A stretch of DNA of 64,000 nt from Iris pallida (lineage: Eukaryota; Streptophyta; Magnoliopsida; Asparagales; Iridaceae). The notes under the pieces were generated by a model. That model ran no database searches. It had not been told where the DNA came from and saw nothing but the letters and a program-made list of their open reading frames with translations. Below are positions 1 through 11,566 of this stretch, piece after piece (within the stretch, counting starts at the first letter, position 1; the number at the start of each line of letters is the position of its first letter). The stretch spans positions 11,565,730 to 11,629,729 of the forward strand of contig JANAVB010023996.1 of assembly GCA_029216955.1 (NCBI GenBank), in the 5' to 3' direction. The translations under genes and the position numbers were made by a program.

Positions 1-489
1 ATTAATCAAACTGAGTCAATCTATCTATTTCTAAATTGCAAGAGTCCACTTCTAGGATATGGAAGCTATCCTAAATATCTAGTCTAAAATTAATTGGTTA
101 GGATACTAGAGTGCTTACTATCTAGCAAACACTACCTTAGTCTAGTCACACTAGAATAATTACCTATAATTCCTATCATGTTCTACACTCACACATTACA
201 CCCCAAGCCGTCCTGCATGCTAATAGGCATGGTAGCATGCCTTTTCATTCCTCACTCTCTAAAGCATGTATACACATAATATGTATATCATAGTTAGATG
301 TATAGATATATACATATATGAAGCACACAACTGATTATGCAGATGAAGAACTCGCACTGTCCTTGACACAGTGAAATATAACCATGAATCCAAACTCCAT
401 ATCATTTACTAATCCAAACACACCACCAAATAATGGATAACACCCAATATGGATAACAATATTTAGCCAATATATAAACTCAGATGAAT

Positions 490-860
490 TTGATAAGAAA
501 AGCCCCCTGCCCCACGACAAAGCCCGCGCCCCAAGCCGCCGCCCAGCCCCGACGCCCCCGCCTATGCAAGCCCGCGCCCTGCCACCGACGCCCCCGCCGC
601 AAGCCGCTGCCCAGCCCCACGACCCCCACCCCAAGCCGCCGTCAGCCCCCGACACCCCCGTCCCAAGCCCGCCGCCCAGCCCGACGCCCCCGCACCAAGC
701 CAGCGCCCAGCCCCCGCCCCGGCCCAAGCCCGCCGCCCTGCCCCCGATGCCCCCGCCCCAAGCCAGCCGTCCAGCCCCCGACGCCCCCCGCCCCAAGCCC
801 GCCGCCAGCCCCGACGCCCCCGCCCCTAACTAGCAGCCCAGCCCCGAATGTCCCCAAGCC
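490..860. repeat. C-rich low-complexity tandem repeat
   Basis: Short degenerate repeats of the type gcccccgccccaagccgcc, strongly strand-asymmetric (C on plus, G on minus). They give proline-rich readings on plus and glycine-rich readings on minus, which are consequences of base composition. It lies inside the CACTA element and may derive from a captured GC-rich exon or from replication slippage. Confidence 0.8.
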
Positions 861-887
861 CGCCGCCCGCTGCCCTACGTCGATACT

Positions 888-1022
888 GGGAGAGAGAGAG
901 AGAGATCGAGAGAGAGAGAGAAAAGAGAGAGGGGGGATTACCTTCGGGAGAGAGAGAGGAGAGGACGCCGACGCCGTCACCGAAGCCGCGGGGAGAGAGA
1001 GAGAGAGGGAGGAGGAAAGAGA
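888..1022. repeat. (GA)n microsatellite, interrupted
   Basis: Three runs of gagaga separated by short GC-rich stretches. On the minus strand this is a CT-rich tract like those in plant 5' leaders. It lies between the C-rich tract and the subterminal repeats of the CACTA element. Confidence 0.85.
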
Positions 1023-1085
1023 GTAAATTTTGGGGGGAATACGAAAAGTTCCCCCGCGTTTCATTTTAAGTCTGGGACGTAAATT

Positions 1086-1400
1086 TAGCGACGGAAATGC
1101 GACTGCTAATTATCCGTCACCAAGTGGTCACTATATTGATACTTGCTGATGAATATCCGTCGCTACGTAGTCGAAGAAATGAAGAAATGTTCCGCCAATT
1201 CTCTACACAATTCTCGCCAAATAATCAACTACGTAGCGACGACTGAAGATCCGTCGCGATATCTCCGACATCCTAGCGACGGATGTGCGACCTTTCCTCT
1301 CCCTAAAATTAAAATAAAAAATATAAAGGCGTGTAGTCGGTAATCAGTCGGCGAGCGGCCCCGATGCAGTCGCTAACGCGACTGAAAATTTCTGTCGCTA
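1086..1400. repeat. CACTA subterminal repeats
   Basis: Copies of tagcgacgga or its complement occur near 1086, 1154, 1234, 1252, 1274, 1367 and 1392, in both orientations. Around 1367-1384 two copies face each other (agtcgctaacgcgact). Known: such arrays are transposase-binding sites in En/Spm-type transposons. Confidence 0.75.
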
Positions 1401-1404
1401 ATTT

Positions 1405-1421
1405 ACTGTATTTTGGTAGTG
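1405..1421. repeat. CACTA terminal inverted repeat (right end)
   Basis: actgtattttggtagtg ends exactly where homology to the gypsy integrase begins. Its complement starts CACTACCAAAA, the diagnostic terminus of the superfamily. Confidence 0.75.
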
Positions 1422-2700
1422 CATGAGCAAATCCATTTTGTTTTGCGAGGCGGTAAGCACCATTGCAGAATACGGCCTCAATGATAAACGGCCCTTCCAT
1501 TTTGGCTGGAATTTGCCGGCGGTTTTGTGAGTCATGACCATCGGCTTCGAACTGTCAGAACGAGATCGCCCACTTGGAATGTTCTAATTTTAACCTTCTT
1601 GTGAAGGCTCCAGAGATGCGTGCTTGGTATAGCTCGATTCGTTGCTGAGCCAAGAGGCATTTTCATCTAAGGCCTCCAACTTTGTAGCCGGCGATGGTAG
1701 TTATCGTCCGTCGCCAATTGGTTGTAAGGGCGACGCAGAGTGAGGGAATTTGAGTCTCCAATGGGGGGACTGCCTCATCCCATACACCAAGGGAAAATGG
1801 CATGTTCCAGTGGTCGTTCGGACTATAGTATGGTACGCCCATAAGTATTCACCAAGCTTCTTGTTTCAGTCGCGTTTGTTGGAAGATACAAACTTCTTGA
1901 GAAGTTTGATGATGATTTGTATAATGCCTCTGCCAAACCCATTGATGCCGGATTGTATGGTGTCGAAGAAAATTTTGGATGCGATATTGTCGCAGAACCG
2001 ATAGAAGGTGTGGCTTGCAAACTGCGGACCATTATCGTGGATGATCCTTCTAGGCAGTCCAAAGCGATAGATGACATGATGCTTCAAGAAGCTGATCACG
2101 TTTGAAGTTTTACTTCTACAAGCGGAAAGCTTCTACCATTTGGAGAAGTAATCCGTGATCGCGAGTATGAAGCGATATCCTGGGAGGGGAAGGTGAGTAA
2201 TCGGACCGATGATGTCCATTCTCCATGCTTTGAATGGCCAGGACGCCACTGTCGGATGTAGAAACTCAGATAGTTTGTAGATGAAGTCTGCATGGACTTG
2301 GCAGAGGCTTTGTATTTTATTGCATAGTCTATTACATCTGCTACCATCATGGGCCAGTAGTGTAGCCCATTCGGCGAGACGGTCTTGTAATTTGGGGTCA
2401 AGCTGATGGCCCGCAGACACCGTCGTGAGCTTCGTGCACGGCTTCTTTGGCTTCTGCGTTTGACAGACACCGAAGCAATAACCATCGTAGGATCGTCGAT
2501 ACAGCATTTTGTCTCTGTATCGTAGAAGAATCTGAGAGAACGCCTTTGATGGAGGTAGCTTCCTTTGGGTTCTCGGACAGGATGTAGTAGACTACGAAGT
2601 CTATGAATGGTTGTCTCCAGTCTGGTGCTACGCGATCGTTTGGGGGAATAACTCGCCATGGCTTGAACGTTGTCTTGGGACAGACCAGCGCGTGGCCTCA
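1422..2700 (-). pseudogene. G1 integrase, broken and truncated by CACTA
   Basis: Recognisable parts are a core segment with FGLPRRIIHDNGPQF (second catalytic Asp, about 1990-2080) and the C-terminal EGPFIIEAVFCNGAYRL (about 1437-1500), a GPY/F-like module. The N-terminal zinc-binding region falls near 2300-2480. Frames change several times. The reading ends at the CACTA junction, so the last residues are lost. The enzyme would insert cDNA into host DNA; this copy is inactive. Confidence 0.8.
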
Positions 2701-2759
2701 CGTCAATCGAATGCTGAGTATGGTTTGGACTGCTAGGGAAGCGGCAAGGCCTGCTAGGG

Positions 2760-3120
2760 CATCGGCTTCGATGTTCTATAGTCTGGGAACATGTTCGATG
2801 AAGAATCCCTCAAATGACGAAATAATGATGATCACTATTTGGTGATATGGGATCATGTCTTCGTGGCGGATTCGTACGAGCCCCTGATCTGATTGACGAT
2901 TAATGCGAATCACCGTATGCTTCAAGATATTCCCCCAACTCTTACAAGTTGGAGGCCAATGACCAAAGGTTGTACTCGGCCACATTGTTAGAGCACGGTT
3001 CCGTGAGGGGAGTAAGCGCGATTGATCACCAGTCCGGAAGGAGAAATCAACAGTACCCGACTCCAACAACAATGTTACCTTTGGGTCCAGTTCTCGAAGC
3101 ACCGTCGAAGAACATTCACC
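2760..3120 (-). pseudogene. G1 archaeal-type RNase H (aRNH)
   Basis: Between RNase H and integrase lies a second RNase H-like module. The FEGFFIEHVPRL segment near 2790 and a region readable as FFDGAS near 3100 are seen by comparison with G3. Known: Tat-lineage elements carry an extra RNase H acquired separately from the usual Ty3 domain. Frameshifts make this copy non-functional. Confidence 0.65.
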
Positions 3121-3319
3121 ATATATCGTGGGAGGTCAACATGTGAGTCAGTGACCTCATCTGGGATTCCTTCGTATACTCTGGACAACCCGAGCCTGGA
3201 TGGGCTGCTAAAAAGTCTGCCAGAGCTGACCTTTAACAGCCTTTTGCGGGGCGAAGACCATATGATAAGGAGACAGCAATATGCCAATGTGGGAGGCGGG
3301 AGCTGAGTGCCCCTGGTTT

Positions 3320-3640
3320 AGTCATGAGGACCTTGAGAGGGTTGACCGCGAGATCACATGTATGGTTTGTCCTGTGACATAGTGCCCATCTTTTGAATGG
3401 CGAATACCAAGGCTAGGCATTCCTTCTCCACAGCAGTATATCTGTGCTCTGGCCCAATCATCATCGGATGAGGTAATATATAGCTGTTTATGGCCTGCAT
3501 TATTGTTTTGTGCCAGCAGAGCACCGAAGGAATGTTCTATTGCTCGTACGTAGAGCAGGAATGGTTTTTCAGCAATCGGGGCCACCAAGACTGAGGGTTC
3601 GACAAATATTCTTTGATGCTGTCGAAAGAACGTTGACATT
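3320..3640 (-). pseudogene. G1 RNase H (Ty3 type), fragment
   Basis: The reading contains KPFLLYVRAIEHSFGALLAQ, the start of the RNase H fused to RT in Ty3/gypsy elements, followed by a degraded stretch. It degrades RNA in RNA:DNA hybrids during reverse transcription. A frameshift occurs near 3480. Confidence 0.7.
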
Positions 3641-4640
3641 CTTCATCCCATACGAATGAGACACCTTCTCCATGAGGTGGGTGAATGGCCGACATCGCCG
3701 GAGAGGTTAGATATGAACCTCCTAATGTAAGCCAGCCTCCCTTGAAGGCCTCGGAGTTCGCAAAGATTTCTCGGGGGGACCATCTCCATAATCGCCTTCT
3801 TTTCTGGGTCTACATGAATTCCCTATGTAGTTATAATAAAAACCAGGAATTTTTTGTGGATACGCCCAAGAAGGATTGTGGGATTCACCTTTAGGTGTGT
3901 GCTGCATCAGGTAAATATGTCTTCAGATCATGTAGGTGGTCTCCCTTATAGCGACTCTTGTTGGCGATGTCATCAACATAGCACTCCACAGTCTTGTGCA
4001 AGTGATCTGAAGATGATGCTCATGGCTCTTTAGTATGTGGTGCCAGCATTCTTTAAACCAAAAGGCATGACTGTGTAGCAGTACGTACCAATCGGTGTTC
4101 GGAATGATGTGTGCTTTTCGTCGTCAGGAGACATCTTGATTTGGTTGTACCGAGAAACCATCCATGAATGACATGCGTTCGAAGCTGCATGTGGTGTCGA
4201 TCATGATGTCTGTGATAGGGAGGGAGAATATTTGGGACATGTCTCGTTCAGATTGTGGAAGTCGATGCAGATTCGAATTTTCCTATTCTTTTTGAGGACC
4301 GGTACAATATTGGCGACCCAGTCTGGATGTTGTTCTTCACGAATGAAGCCGTGGCTATCAGCTTTTGACTTCGGCTTTCGATCGCCATGATGCGGGGCGA
4401 AAGCGTCGTTGCTGTTGTTTGACCGACTTCGCATCTGGCCGAATATTGGCTTGTGAAGGGCAACTTCGGGGTTTAGTCCGGCATGTCTTCACAGCTCCAG
4501 GCGAACACATCAATATATTCTTGACAAGTTCCAAGTAGCGATTCTTGCTCTTCGTCTGTTAGGTTTTACTGACGAAGATTGGTTTTGGAGAAGTTGCCCG
4601 AGATCGACCTGTATAACCTCATCTTCGGTAGGAGGTTCTC
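3640..4640 (-). pseudogene. G1 reverse transcriptase, broken
   Basis: The palm contains RKIRICIDFHNLNETCPK near 4230-4290. The catalytic box is intact as YVDD within CYVDDIANKSR near 3960-3990. The GKFLGF region and the LQGRLAYI-type thumb lie near 3700-3860. Stops and frameshifts separate these parts. The fill-in is clear because G3 reads through the same region with fewer breaks. Confidence 0.8.
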
Positions 4641-5900
4641 TTTGTTCGAACCGCTTTTCCCATTGTGCATCCAGCTGTTGGTCCTACGGCTCTAACTCGA
4701 GGATTTCGGAATGTCTTATCTTCTTTGTAAGTCTGCAATGCCATATTGACTGACAGGATTTGTCTGAATACGTCTATGATGCTGGTGTCTGAATCGGAAG
4801 TTGGTGACCCAGTTGAATGTGAATGCCAGTCGCATTCTATCTGCATTAGGGATCGTTACGGGCGTAACATACCCTAATCCACATCGAGTCTTGCTGTAGT
4901 AGTCCCGTGGTTTGCAGCTGGGACTGGTGGCCTCAAAGGTATCGTCGACCGGTGCCGTAGTTCAAGCCTGGCGTAGCCTCCAGATCATATCCCTGTTTTT
5001 GCATGAGGTATTTGGATTGGGGGTGTAAAGATACAGAGGCAGTCTTCCGACATCTGATTCGAGATCGACCTTCTCTAGGGGTGAAGGGCTGTGGGTCGTC
5101 CTTCGACCAAAGATGATTGGATGGTCCCTCCCTCGATTATACGGTAGACGTTTCACTGGAATAAGCTAGTTTTGCGGTGTAAACATTTGTCACCTGTGTG
5201 TGTAGGTGAGTGCCTATACCGTTCCATAGATACATTGTACAAAGCTATTAAGCCGAGGTAGTTCAAAGATAATCCTTTATTGTTGAAGTAAGGTATCTTT
5301 TCTAGCGAGATTACATCATCTGTGGAGGGAAACATCAGTGTGGGCAGCCACATACTTGGCCAGCTCCGATTCTTCTTCGGTCACTCCTGTATAAATGAAG
5401 ACTGAGAGAAGACCTGGGCAGCTGATCATCAGGGGTTCTGTTGGTGGAACTGACCGTAGAGTTCTTGGCACACTAGCGACCCCCATTTGGTACTCGATGC
5501 TGGACGGGGAGTAGTGGTTCGCTAGCGACCCCAGCTTGGTACTCGATGCTGGACGGGAGTGTATTGGCTCGCTAGAAGCCCCAGACCTTATATCGGGGTG
5601 ACGATTTTCTAGGAAGACGAATCATCATTGGCTTGTCAGAGGGGTTGAACTTCTCTGCTTGTGACTGGCCGACTCTCGGTAACCTGATTGTCTATGGCTC
5701 CGTTGTGGGTCTCGGCGCTTAGCCGGACCTTGGCAGCTGGATTATAATTTGCCCTTTGTGTCGAGAGGTGATCGTATCCTTACGCAGAGCGGCCGTAAGA
5801 GGGCAAATTTGCCAGGTTTACGGGCTTGAAGGTGGATCATCAGAGGTTCTTCTGATCCTGAGACGTCCAGTTGAGCTTGTATATCTCATCCAGAGCATCT
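4640..5900 (-). pseudogene. G1 linker between protease and RT
   Basis: About 1.2 kb with no known enzyme signature. In G3 the same segment is open and holds repeated PLTIRLP-type motifs; in G1 these are still visible around 5590-5900. A 79-bp block (about 5463-5620) around ctagcgacccc is present in two near-copies in G1. The function is unknown. Confidence 0.6.
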
Positions 5901-6600
5901 TCGACTTCTATAGGCAGGAATCCGAGTACAGTAAGAGTAGTAAGTAGTAGTAGTAGGAGTAGTAAGTAGTAGGATTGACTCCTTTGAAGGGATCGATATC
6001 GGCAAATTCTGTCCTCACAAAGCCATGTTTGTCGACATACATGAAGCACTGGTGCAGTGTGGATGGCACGATCATGTAATCGTGTATCCAAGGGCGCCCC
6101 AAGAGGTTGTTGTAAGAAGTATCCGTATCTATGACGTAACAGGTCACTTCTGACTGGAGATCGCCGATTTGGCACTTCAAACGAATCTTCCCAATTGGGT
6201 AGCTCTGTCTGAATTGAAACCGCTGATGGCGGTGCTTGTTGGCGTCAGGCGATGCATCGGAATAGCGAAGATAATGTAGCAGACCCTTCGGAATGATGCT
6301 TATGGAAGATCCAGGGTCAATGCATCCGATCCACCTTTACGTCTCCGATGTATCCGATGTAGTATAGTGGACGATCGTGAAGATTGGTTTTGATGAGCAT
6401 GTCCTGTGGAGTGAAGACGATATTGGGCATCGCTCCTGTACAAGCGCTGTCTTGGAGATCTGCAGGCGGGCTTTCTCCCGTGAGGTTGACCTGAGCCAGA
6501 TACGCGTTAGCATTTTAGAGTGCATCGCTCAAAACTGCACGAACATCTTTTGAGAGCCTCAGGAGTTCATATAATGACAATTTGGCCAGTGTATTGGCCA
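5900..6600 (-). pseudogene. G1 aspartic protease region
   Basis: The readings contain DPGSSIS at about 6300-6320 and the following KCQIGDLQSEVTCYVIDTD and LLGRPWIHDYM segments near 6050-6180. Known: retropepsins use D-T/S-G; here the residue after Asp is Pro. The LLGRPW hydrophobic-Gly motif is the usual second signature. A taag-type repeat at 5930-5970 (tagtagtagtag) is a local expansion that breaks the frame. Confidence 0.7.
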
Positions 6601-8349
6601 GTTGTGCAAGATGTCGAAGTTGTAGGGCTTTTCCAGCCCTTGAGGTGTCTCTTTTCGGAGGGATTTGTCAAAGCGAGTCTCCTTCGGCCTAGGCTTATCG
6701 GTCGTCGGAGGCTGAGAAGGTCCTGGAGTGTTAGCAGAAGCTGGCTGATGGTCTTCAGTTGAGTTTTCAGCCACGGGTTGGGCTTGTGCCCCCGATGGTA
6801 ACGACAACCGTGACTTCTTCGACATCTGCCGAGAATGTGTGGCAGGATCTGACTTTTCCATCCTTCTTCATGCTAGTGGGAGGTGGTGTAGACTGAGTCA
6901 CTTCAAGTACTAGGTCCGGATGGACCCACATGATCTCCCTCCATGACGTGGTGAGGGGCACCAGACCAGCAACCTGATCCCGAGGCGGGAAAGATTAGCA
7001 ATCTCTATTGTCGCCAGAGGGATGGGAACCACCCCGTCTTGAGTCTCGGTTGGAGGGAAGCTGCCGAATTATACAGACACCATGTTGGCCGCCACGATTA
7101 CCTCCTCGAAATCGATGGCCAGAGCGTTCGAATCGAAGATGCTGGATGTATCGCTTCAGTTGGTAGCAGTCGTGCGTAGCATGGTGAACGTAGCGGTGAT
7201 AATGATAGTAATTCGGGCTTTCCATTTCTGTCGGCCGAGGTTCCCGTCTTGGTGGAGGGAGCTGAATTCTTTCTCCTTGTATGAGCTTGTCCAAGATGGG
7301 CTTGACGTGGCCGTCCTCGAAGGAGTAGGTTATTGCGGCCATTGTTTGTCTGCCAGTTTTGTCTCAGGTTTCTGGGCTGTGTCAGCCACCATAGCCTGCT
7401 TACCCCTGTTGTCCCGATTGTTAGAGGGGCTACACCCATTGTCGTTGTTAGTATTAGGACGCTTGCCCTTGTTCTCTCGTCCGAGATGTGCAACCCCAGT
7501 TGGCGAGCCTTCTTCAACCGTTCTTCGGTACTAGTGGCACTGATGATGAATGTCATCCAGTCCTTAAATTGACTTTCGCCCATCCAGAGACTGATTGTTG
7601 GGAGCAATCTCTTTTGGCAAATTTCAATCAAGGAGAAATCTGGGTTACCAGACGGCAACTTATTGTGGTTTGGCGAAACCGCTCGATATAGTTCTTTGTC
7701 AGCTCTTTCTCCCCTTGGACGATATCCATGAGGGTAGACATTGTGAAATCCTGCCCTACTTTATAGAATCTCTCCAAGAACATACGTTTGAAGCTGGCGA
7801 AGGAGTGGATGCAGTTGTCTGGCAGGTTGCGATACCAGTCGAAGGCGACTCCTTCAATGCCCCAATGAATAATCGTGTGAGGAGGGCATCGTCATAGGGC
7901 AGATGGTTGGTGGTGACCTCGAAGTAAATGATGTATCGACTTGCAGAGGTCTTGCCATCATAAGGGTTGATATTGAACGGCTTATATCTTGGCGGAAAAG
8001 GGACATCCCTCCATGCAGCAGGGTATGGTTGCCGTATTCTGAGGTCTTGAGAGTTTTCTCGAGCGTGAAACATAGCCCGGAGCTCTTGGACTTCTCTTCT
8101 CACCTCTTGGACTTCATCCACAGTGGTGGGGGCCGTCATTTCAGGAGGATTATCGCCCGGATTCGGTGCCGTTGAATTCGAGTCCGCATTGACCGTGGGA
8201 CCCGTGCTTGTTTGGCCAGGCGTCTCTCCTTGCAGAGTTGGAAGGGCTGCTTTGATCTCGTCTACAGACTTGACCAAGGTATGCAGTATGGCTTCCAGAG
8301 TGTCGATGCGTTAGCGATCACTGGAACCACCTTGGTTGCTGTCTGTCAT
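6600..8349 (-). pseudogene. G1 gag, broken
   Basis: Start chosen at ATG 8349 (MTDSNQGGSS), the position used by G3. The N-terminal half contains RYKPFNINPYDGK and the LTRLFIGAL segment of a Retrotrans_gag capsid domain (7800-8000). Downstream readings include PKYCHYHRYVHHATHDC-like Cys/His-rich sequence near 7150-7220, then the MWVHPDLV segment near 6930. An early stop (about codon 13) and several frameshifts inactivate it. Confidence 0.8.
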
Positions 8350-9977
8350 GAATACCATTCTCACATGATGGAAGACGGAAGGAACAGTGGAGGACGTCTC
8401 CTCCGAGTCATACCCATTACCGAGAAGTCATCGGGATATGTGGGAATGTTCTCATCTGGCTCGGACTCAGAAGGAATTGTACCCCCAACTTCGGAGCTTG
8501 CTTCATCTTGAGAGTCGTGAACGTCTTCGGAGACGTCGGTATTTGCAATATCTGACGGGAGAGTTGTCTCATCGGCTCGTCTCCTTGGAACATTGGATTA
8601 TCGTAGATGTTCTGAGGAGTGCTACCCCATGTTTCAGTAACCTCCAGCGGTACAGATGACGAATCTCCGATTGTAGCAGATTTTGTCTTCGAACGGGTAC
8701 CTTGGAATACTCCGGTGGTGGACAGCCGTTTGGATGACAGTTTCATAGCCGTAGTGGTTGAAATTTTCGGACTGGAAATGTACATCTTCTTTCCTCTCCC
8801 ATCAGCGATAATTTTCTGCGTGGAGTTGCAAGAGGCGATGGGAGGTGCTTCGTCCTCTGAGCTGAATCGTTGCAGCCTTTGGAAAATAGATTACCGGTCT
8901 TCTCTTGCTGTCGCGTTTTGCAACAGCAATTGACAACGATTTGGGTGCAATGACGTCCAGGGGTACTCTTTGCATGCCGTGGATTCTTCTCTTTCCTTGC
9001 GTTTGTGGAGGATAACCTCACGCAAGTCAGACGGGTCTGGAGCGACCATGTTTGCTTCCTGGGTTTTGGGAGACTTTTAGGAACCACTTCGTCCGTTTGC
9101 CGCCGGGGACTGGACTCGGGTGGTTCTGTACAACTTTCCATCAGAGGCCCGCATAACAGTATATGGAGCGCTCGGATGGTCAGAGGTTGGGACAGCAGAC
9201 TGAGCTCGCCGAGCTCGCGCTGCCCTTGACTTCTTTACTTGAGCGCCGGAAGGCTTATAGTAAGAAGAGTCAGAGTGATGCTGCAAAGAGTCAGATATAT
9301 TCTCTTGAGCACATGAGAGATCGGGACCATAGGAGAGGCGATCGAAGATTGAGCCTGAGCTGCGAGGAGCAGGCAGTATGCGGCTGGAGTCAGTAGTCTT
9401 CATGCGGCTGGCAGTTGTAGCCGCATAGGCTTTCTTCATGCGGCTAGAAGTCTCGGCCGCATGTGTTTTCTCCATGCGGCTGGCAGATCTGGCCGCATAG
9501 ACATTCTTCATACGGCTGGCAGTTTCAGCCACATGAGCATCATACATGCGGCTTACAGTCTTGGCCGCATGAGTATTCGGCTTCTTCTTGGAGCCCATAG
9601 AATCACTCTTTGTCCCTACAAGTCCAGCATCGTAGTTTTCCTCTGCCGGACTTGGGGACAGCAGAGTCCTCTATAGCTCGAAGAGGGGCCATATGAGAAT
9701 CGCTTTGCCGTTATGGGTAGCAGAGAGTACTCCGTCCAGGGCTTGGGGAGGAGCAAATGATTTTGGCCTCCACTCCCATGCGAGTCTTCTTTGTGCTGGT
9801 TTGCTTCTGGACCGGGCCAGCGCTCCCGTGGAAGAGCATTTCTTCAAATACATCTTGGTCGAAGCGGACGACCATCTTCTGTTGCGTGGAGCCAAGTTTG
9901 GCTGCATCCGATTGCGTCACCAACTCCTCAGCCGTGGAGAAGTTTGTCCCCAGCAGAGTCGCCATCGTGTTTGCCAT
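8350..9977 (-). pseudogene. G1 leader ORF (uncharacterised Tat leader protein)
   Basis: Start ATG 9977 lies inside the LTR end; codons run through the primer-binding site (MANTMATLLGTN). A conserved segment follows, KLGSTQQKMVVRFDQ and FEEML (about 9790-9890). Then come six or so 14-residue repeats of the form HAAxxxSRMxxx (9386-9590), a DSSYY...ASDGKLYRTTRVQ segment (9100-9280) and ILHKRK-like basic residues. Three related copies exist (G3, H, C2). I recognise no known domain. G1 has frameshifts. It may be a structural or regulatory protein; this is unproven. Confidence 0.65.
9946..9964 (-). promoter_or_regulatory. G1 primer-binding site
   Basis: Minus strand reads TGGCGACTCTGCTGGGGAC, three bases inside the LTR end. 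TGG complements the tRNA CCA end. PBSs of this kind are known in Tat/Ogre elements (I recall tRNA-Arg, not checked). Confidence 0.75.
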
Positions 9978-10326
9978 GAAATATAAAAGAATAGAACAAT
10001 TATCGGAGGACCGGACTTTTACTTAACAATACAAACTCGCTTGTACAAAGAAAGCCTAGGGACGAAAGCCTAGGTACAGCAATCTAAGTACAATTATTTA
10101 TTTTAGATTCTGGGGGATGACGATAGAGGCTCAGAAAAGCGATGGCAGCTTTGCCTTACTCCTTGAACGATCGGGTGCAGCCTTGGCTCTGTAGAAGAAC
10201 TGCTTGGCGTTGATGAAGAAATGCTCTCCTTTTGATCTCTGTGTATTCTCTCTCTGGCTCTCTAGATATCTATGTCTCTCTGTTTTTATCAGATAATCTC
10301 CTCCCTCGCAAAGGAATGGCACCTTG

Positions 10327-10336
10327 CTATTTATAA
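10327..10336 (-). promoter_or_regulatory. TATA box of the shared LTR
   Basis: Minus strand reads TTATAAATAG, equivalent to the TATA boxes of G3 (56899) and H (58311). The CCGCATG repeats lie upstream of it in U3. Confidence 0.65.
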
Positions 10337-10689
10337 AAGTGGGGGGCATCATTAGGGTTTGCAATGATTGCCCCCTCTCAAAAGTCGGCGGCCTCTTGAT
10401 TAATCAATCTGGGCCATTAATCCTGAATGTGTTGAATCTGGGTCATTAATGTAGATTGCGTCGAATCCAATGAGTAATTAATGATGATTGCAACAAATCT
10501 GCATCATGATGATTTGTTGACGTTTGCAAATTTGAATGAATAAATCTGAATTATTCTCTGCCACGTGTCCCCACTGTTTGTTATGACTATTGGGATTCCA
10601 CCCAATCTAGAGATTACTTTAATTGCAGTAGATCTGAATTATTGAGATATGATCAGCTTTTGACACGTGTACAGCCACGTGTCCCAACT

Positions 10690-11040
10690 GTTGTACTCAT
10701 GAGCCGCATGAAAGTCATCACACTCAAACCGCATGAGAGTCGTCGTCCCGAACCGTATGAGAGTCTCCATACTCGAACCGCATGAGAGTCGTCATGACCG
10801 AGCCACATGAGAGTCATCATGACCGAGCCGCATGAGAGTCTCCATCCCCGAACCGCATGAGAGTCGTCATGACCGAGCCGCACGAGAGTCTTCATACTCG
10901 AGCCGAATGAGCGTCGTCATGACCGAGTCGCATGAAGAGTCGTCACGACCGAGCCGCATGAGCCTCTCCTTACTCGAGCCGTATGAGAGTCTTCATACTC
11001 GAGCCGCATGAAGAGTCGTCATGACCGGAGTCATAACCGT
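10690..11040. repeat. U3 minisatellite with CCGCATGA core
   Basis: About 14 copies of a roughly 25-bp unit with core gagccgcatgagagtc and variable spacer (gtcatgacc, ttcatactc). It lies upstream of the TATA box in U3 and resembles an enhancer array. Shorter, irregular versions occur in the G3 LTRs. Confidence 0.85.
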
Positions 11041-11225
11041 ATAGAGCTTATCCGAGCCGCAGGAGGCTCCAGAAGACTTTCGGTCCGCATGAGTTTTGAG
11101 CCGCGTGAGGCTCCTTCTGGTTGAGCCACATGGGCTTCCATGTTGATTTTGGGCCGCCTAAGGCCCCCTGCTGCTTTTGGGCCGCATGAAGCTTTCTGGA
11201 TTTTGAGCCTGAAGCTCCATGTTGA

Positions 11226-11515
11226 ATTCGAGCGGCATAGAGAATCCCCTTCTTTTCTTGCGCTTGTGAAGGATCCTATCTCGCAAGTCAAGGACATCTC
11301 GGTCAACCTTTGTACTCGTTTTGTGGGCCCGGGTATCCCGAACACACGAGTGCGTAGGTATCATGTTTACAACTTTCCATCAGAGGCCCGCTTTACCATT
11401 TAACAGGGCGCTCTGATGGTCAGAGGTTGGGACAGCTGACTGAGCTCGACGAGCCCAGGCTGCCCTAGACTTCTTCGACTAGCACCCGTAGGTGCGTAGT
11501 AGGAAGAGTCCAAGT
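11226..11515 (-). pseudogene. Leader-ORF fragment captured inside the LTR
   Basis: This stretch matches G1 leader DNA at about 8985-9280: the LHKRK segment, ggacccgc-type middle, aactttccatcagaggcccgc, and cagaggttgggacag through the DSSYY codons. Orientation is the same as the leader gene. It sits between the CCGCATG repeat array and the USE/TATA pair, so a recombination event placed coding DNA inside U3. Confidence 0.75.
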
Positions 11516-11566
11516 TGGAAGGAGGGAAGAGAAGTTGGTGCCCTTTTCAAAGGAGGAAAGGGGGCT

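Larger units (their letters stand above)
1..1421. mobile_element. CACTA (En/Spm-type) transposon, terminal portion
   Basis: Seen: the segment ends at 1421 with ttttggtagtg, the reverse complement of a CACTACCAAAA terminus, preceded by many copies of a GCGAC/GTCGC subterminal motif. From 1422 the sequence is the integrase end of a Tat gypsy element, matching the uninterrupted copy near 13280. Known: CACTA elements have CACTA termini, subterminal repeats and 3-bp target duplications; cat at 1422-1424 would be the duplication. The other end lies outside the window, so length and transposase cannot be judged. Positions 1-480 are AT-rich with no recognisable gene. Confidence 0.75.
1422..9967 (-). 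mobile_element. Tat-type Ty3/gypsy retrotransposon G1, internal region
   Basis: Minus-strand order from high to low coordinates: primer-binding site, leader ORF, gag, protease, linker, RT, RNase H, archaeal-type RNase H, integrase. The integrase end is cut by the CACTA transposon at 1421. All coding parts match the copy G3 closely but carry many stops and frameshifts. RT signatures such as LNETCPK and an extra RNase H of DGA...AEY...ADALA type place it in the Tat lineage. The upstream LTR is 9968-11645; the downstream LTR would lie beyond the CACTA element, outside the window. Confidence 0.85.

Noticed and set aside
484..1064. Proline-rich (plus) and glycine-rich (minus) ORFs of 140-180 codons
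   Set aside because: They overlap on both strands and follow from the C-rich and GA repeats; no domain is visible.
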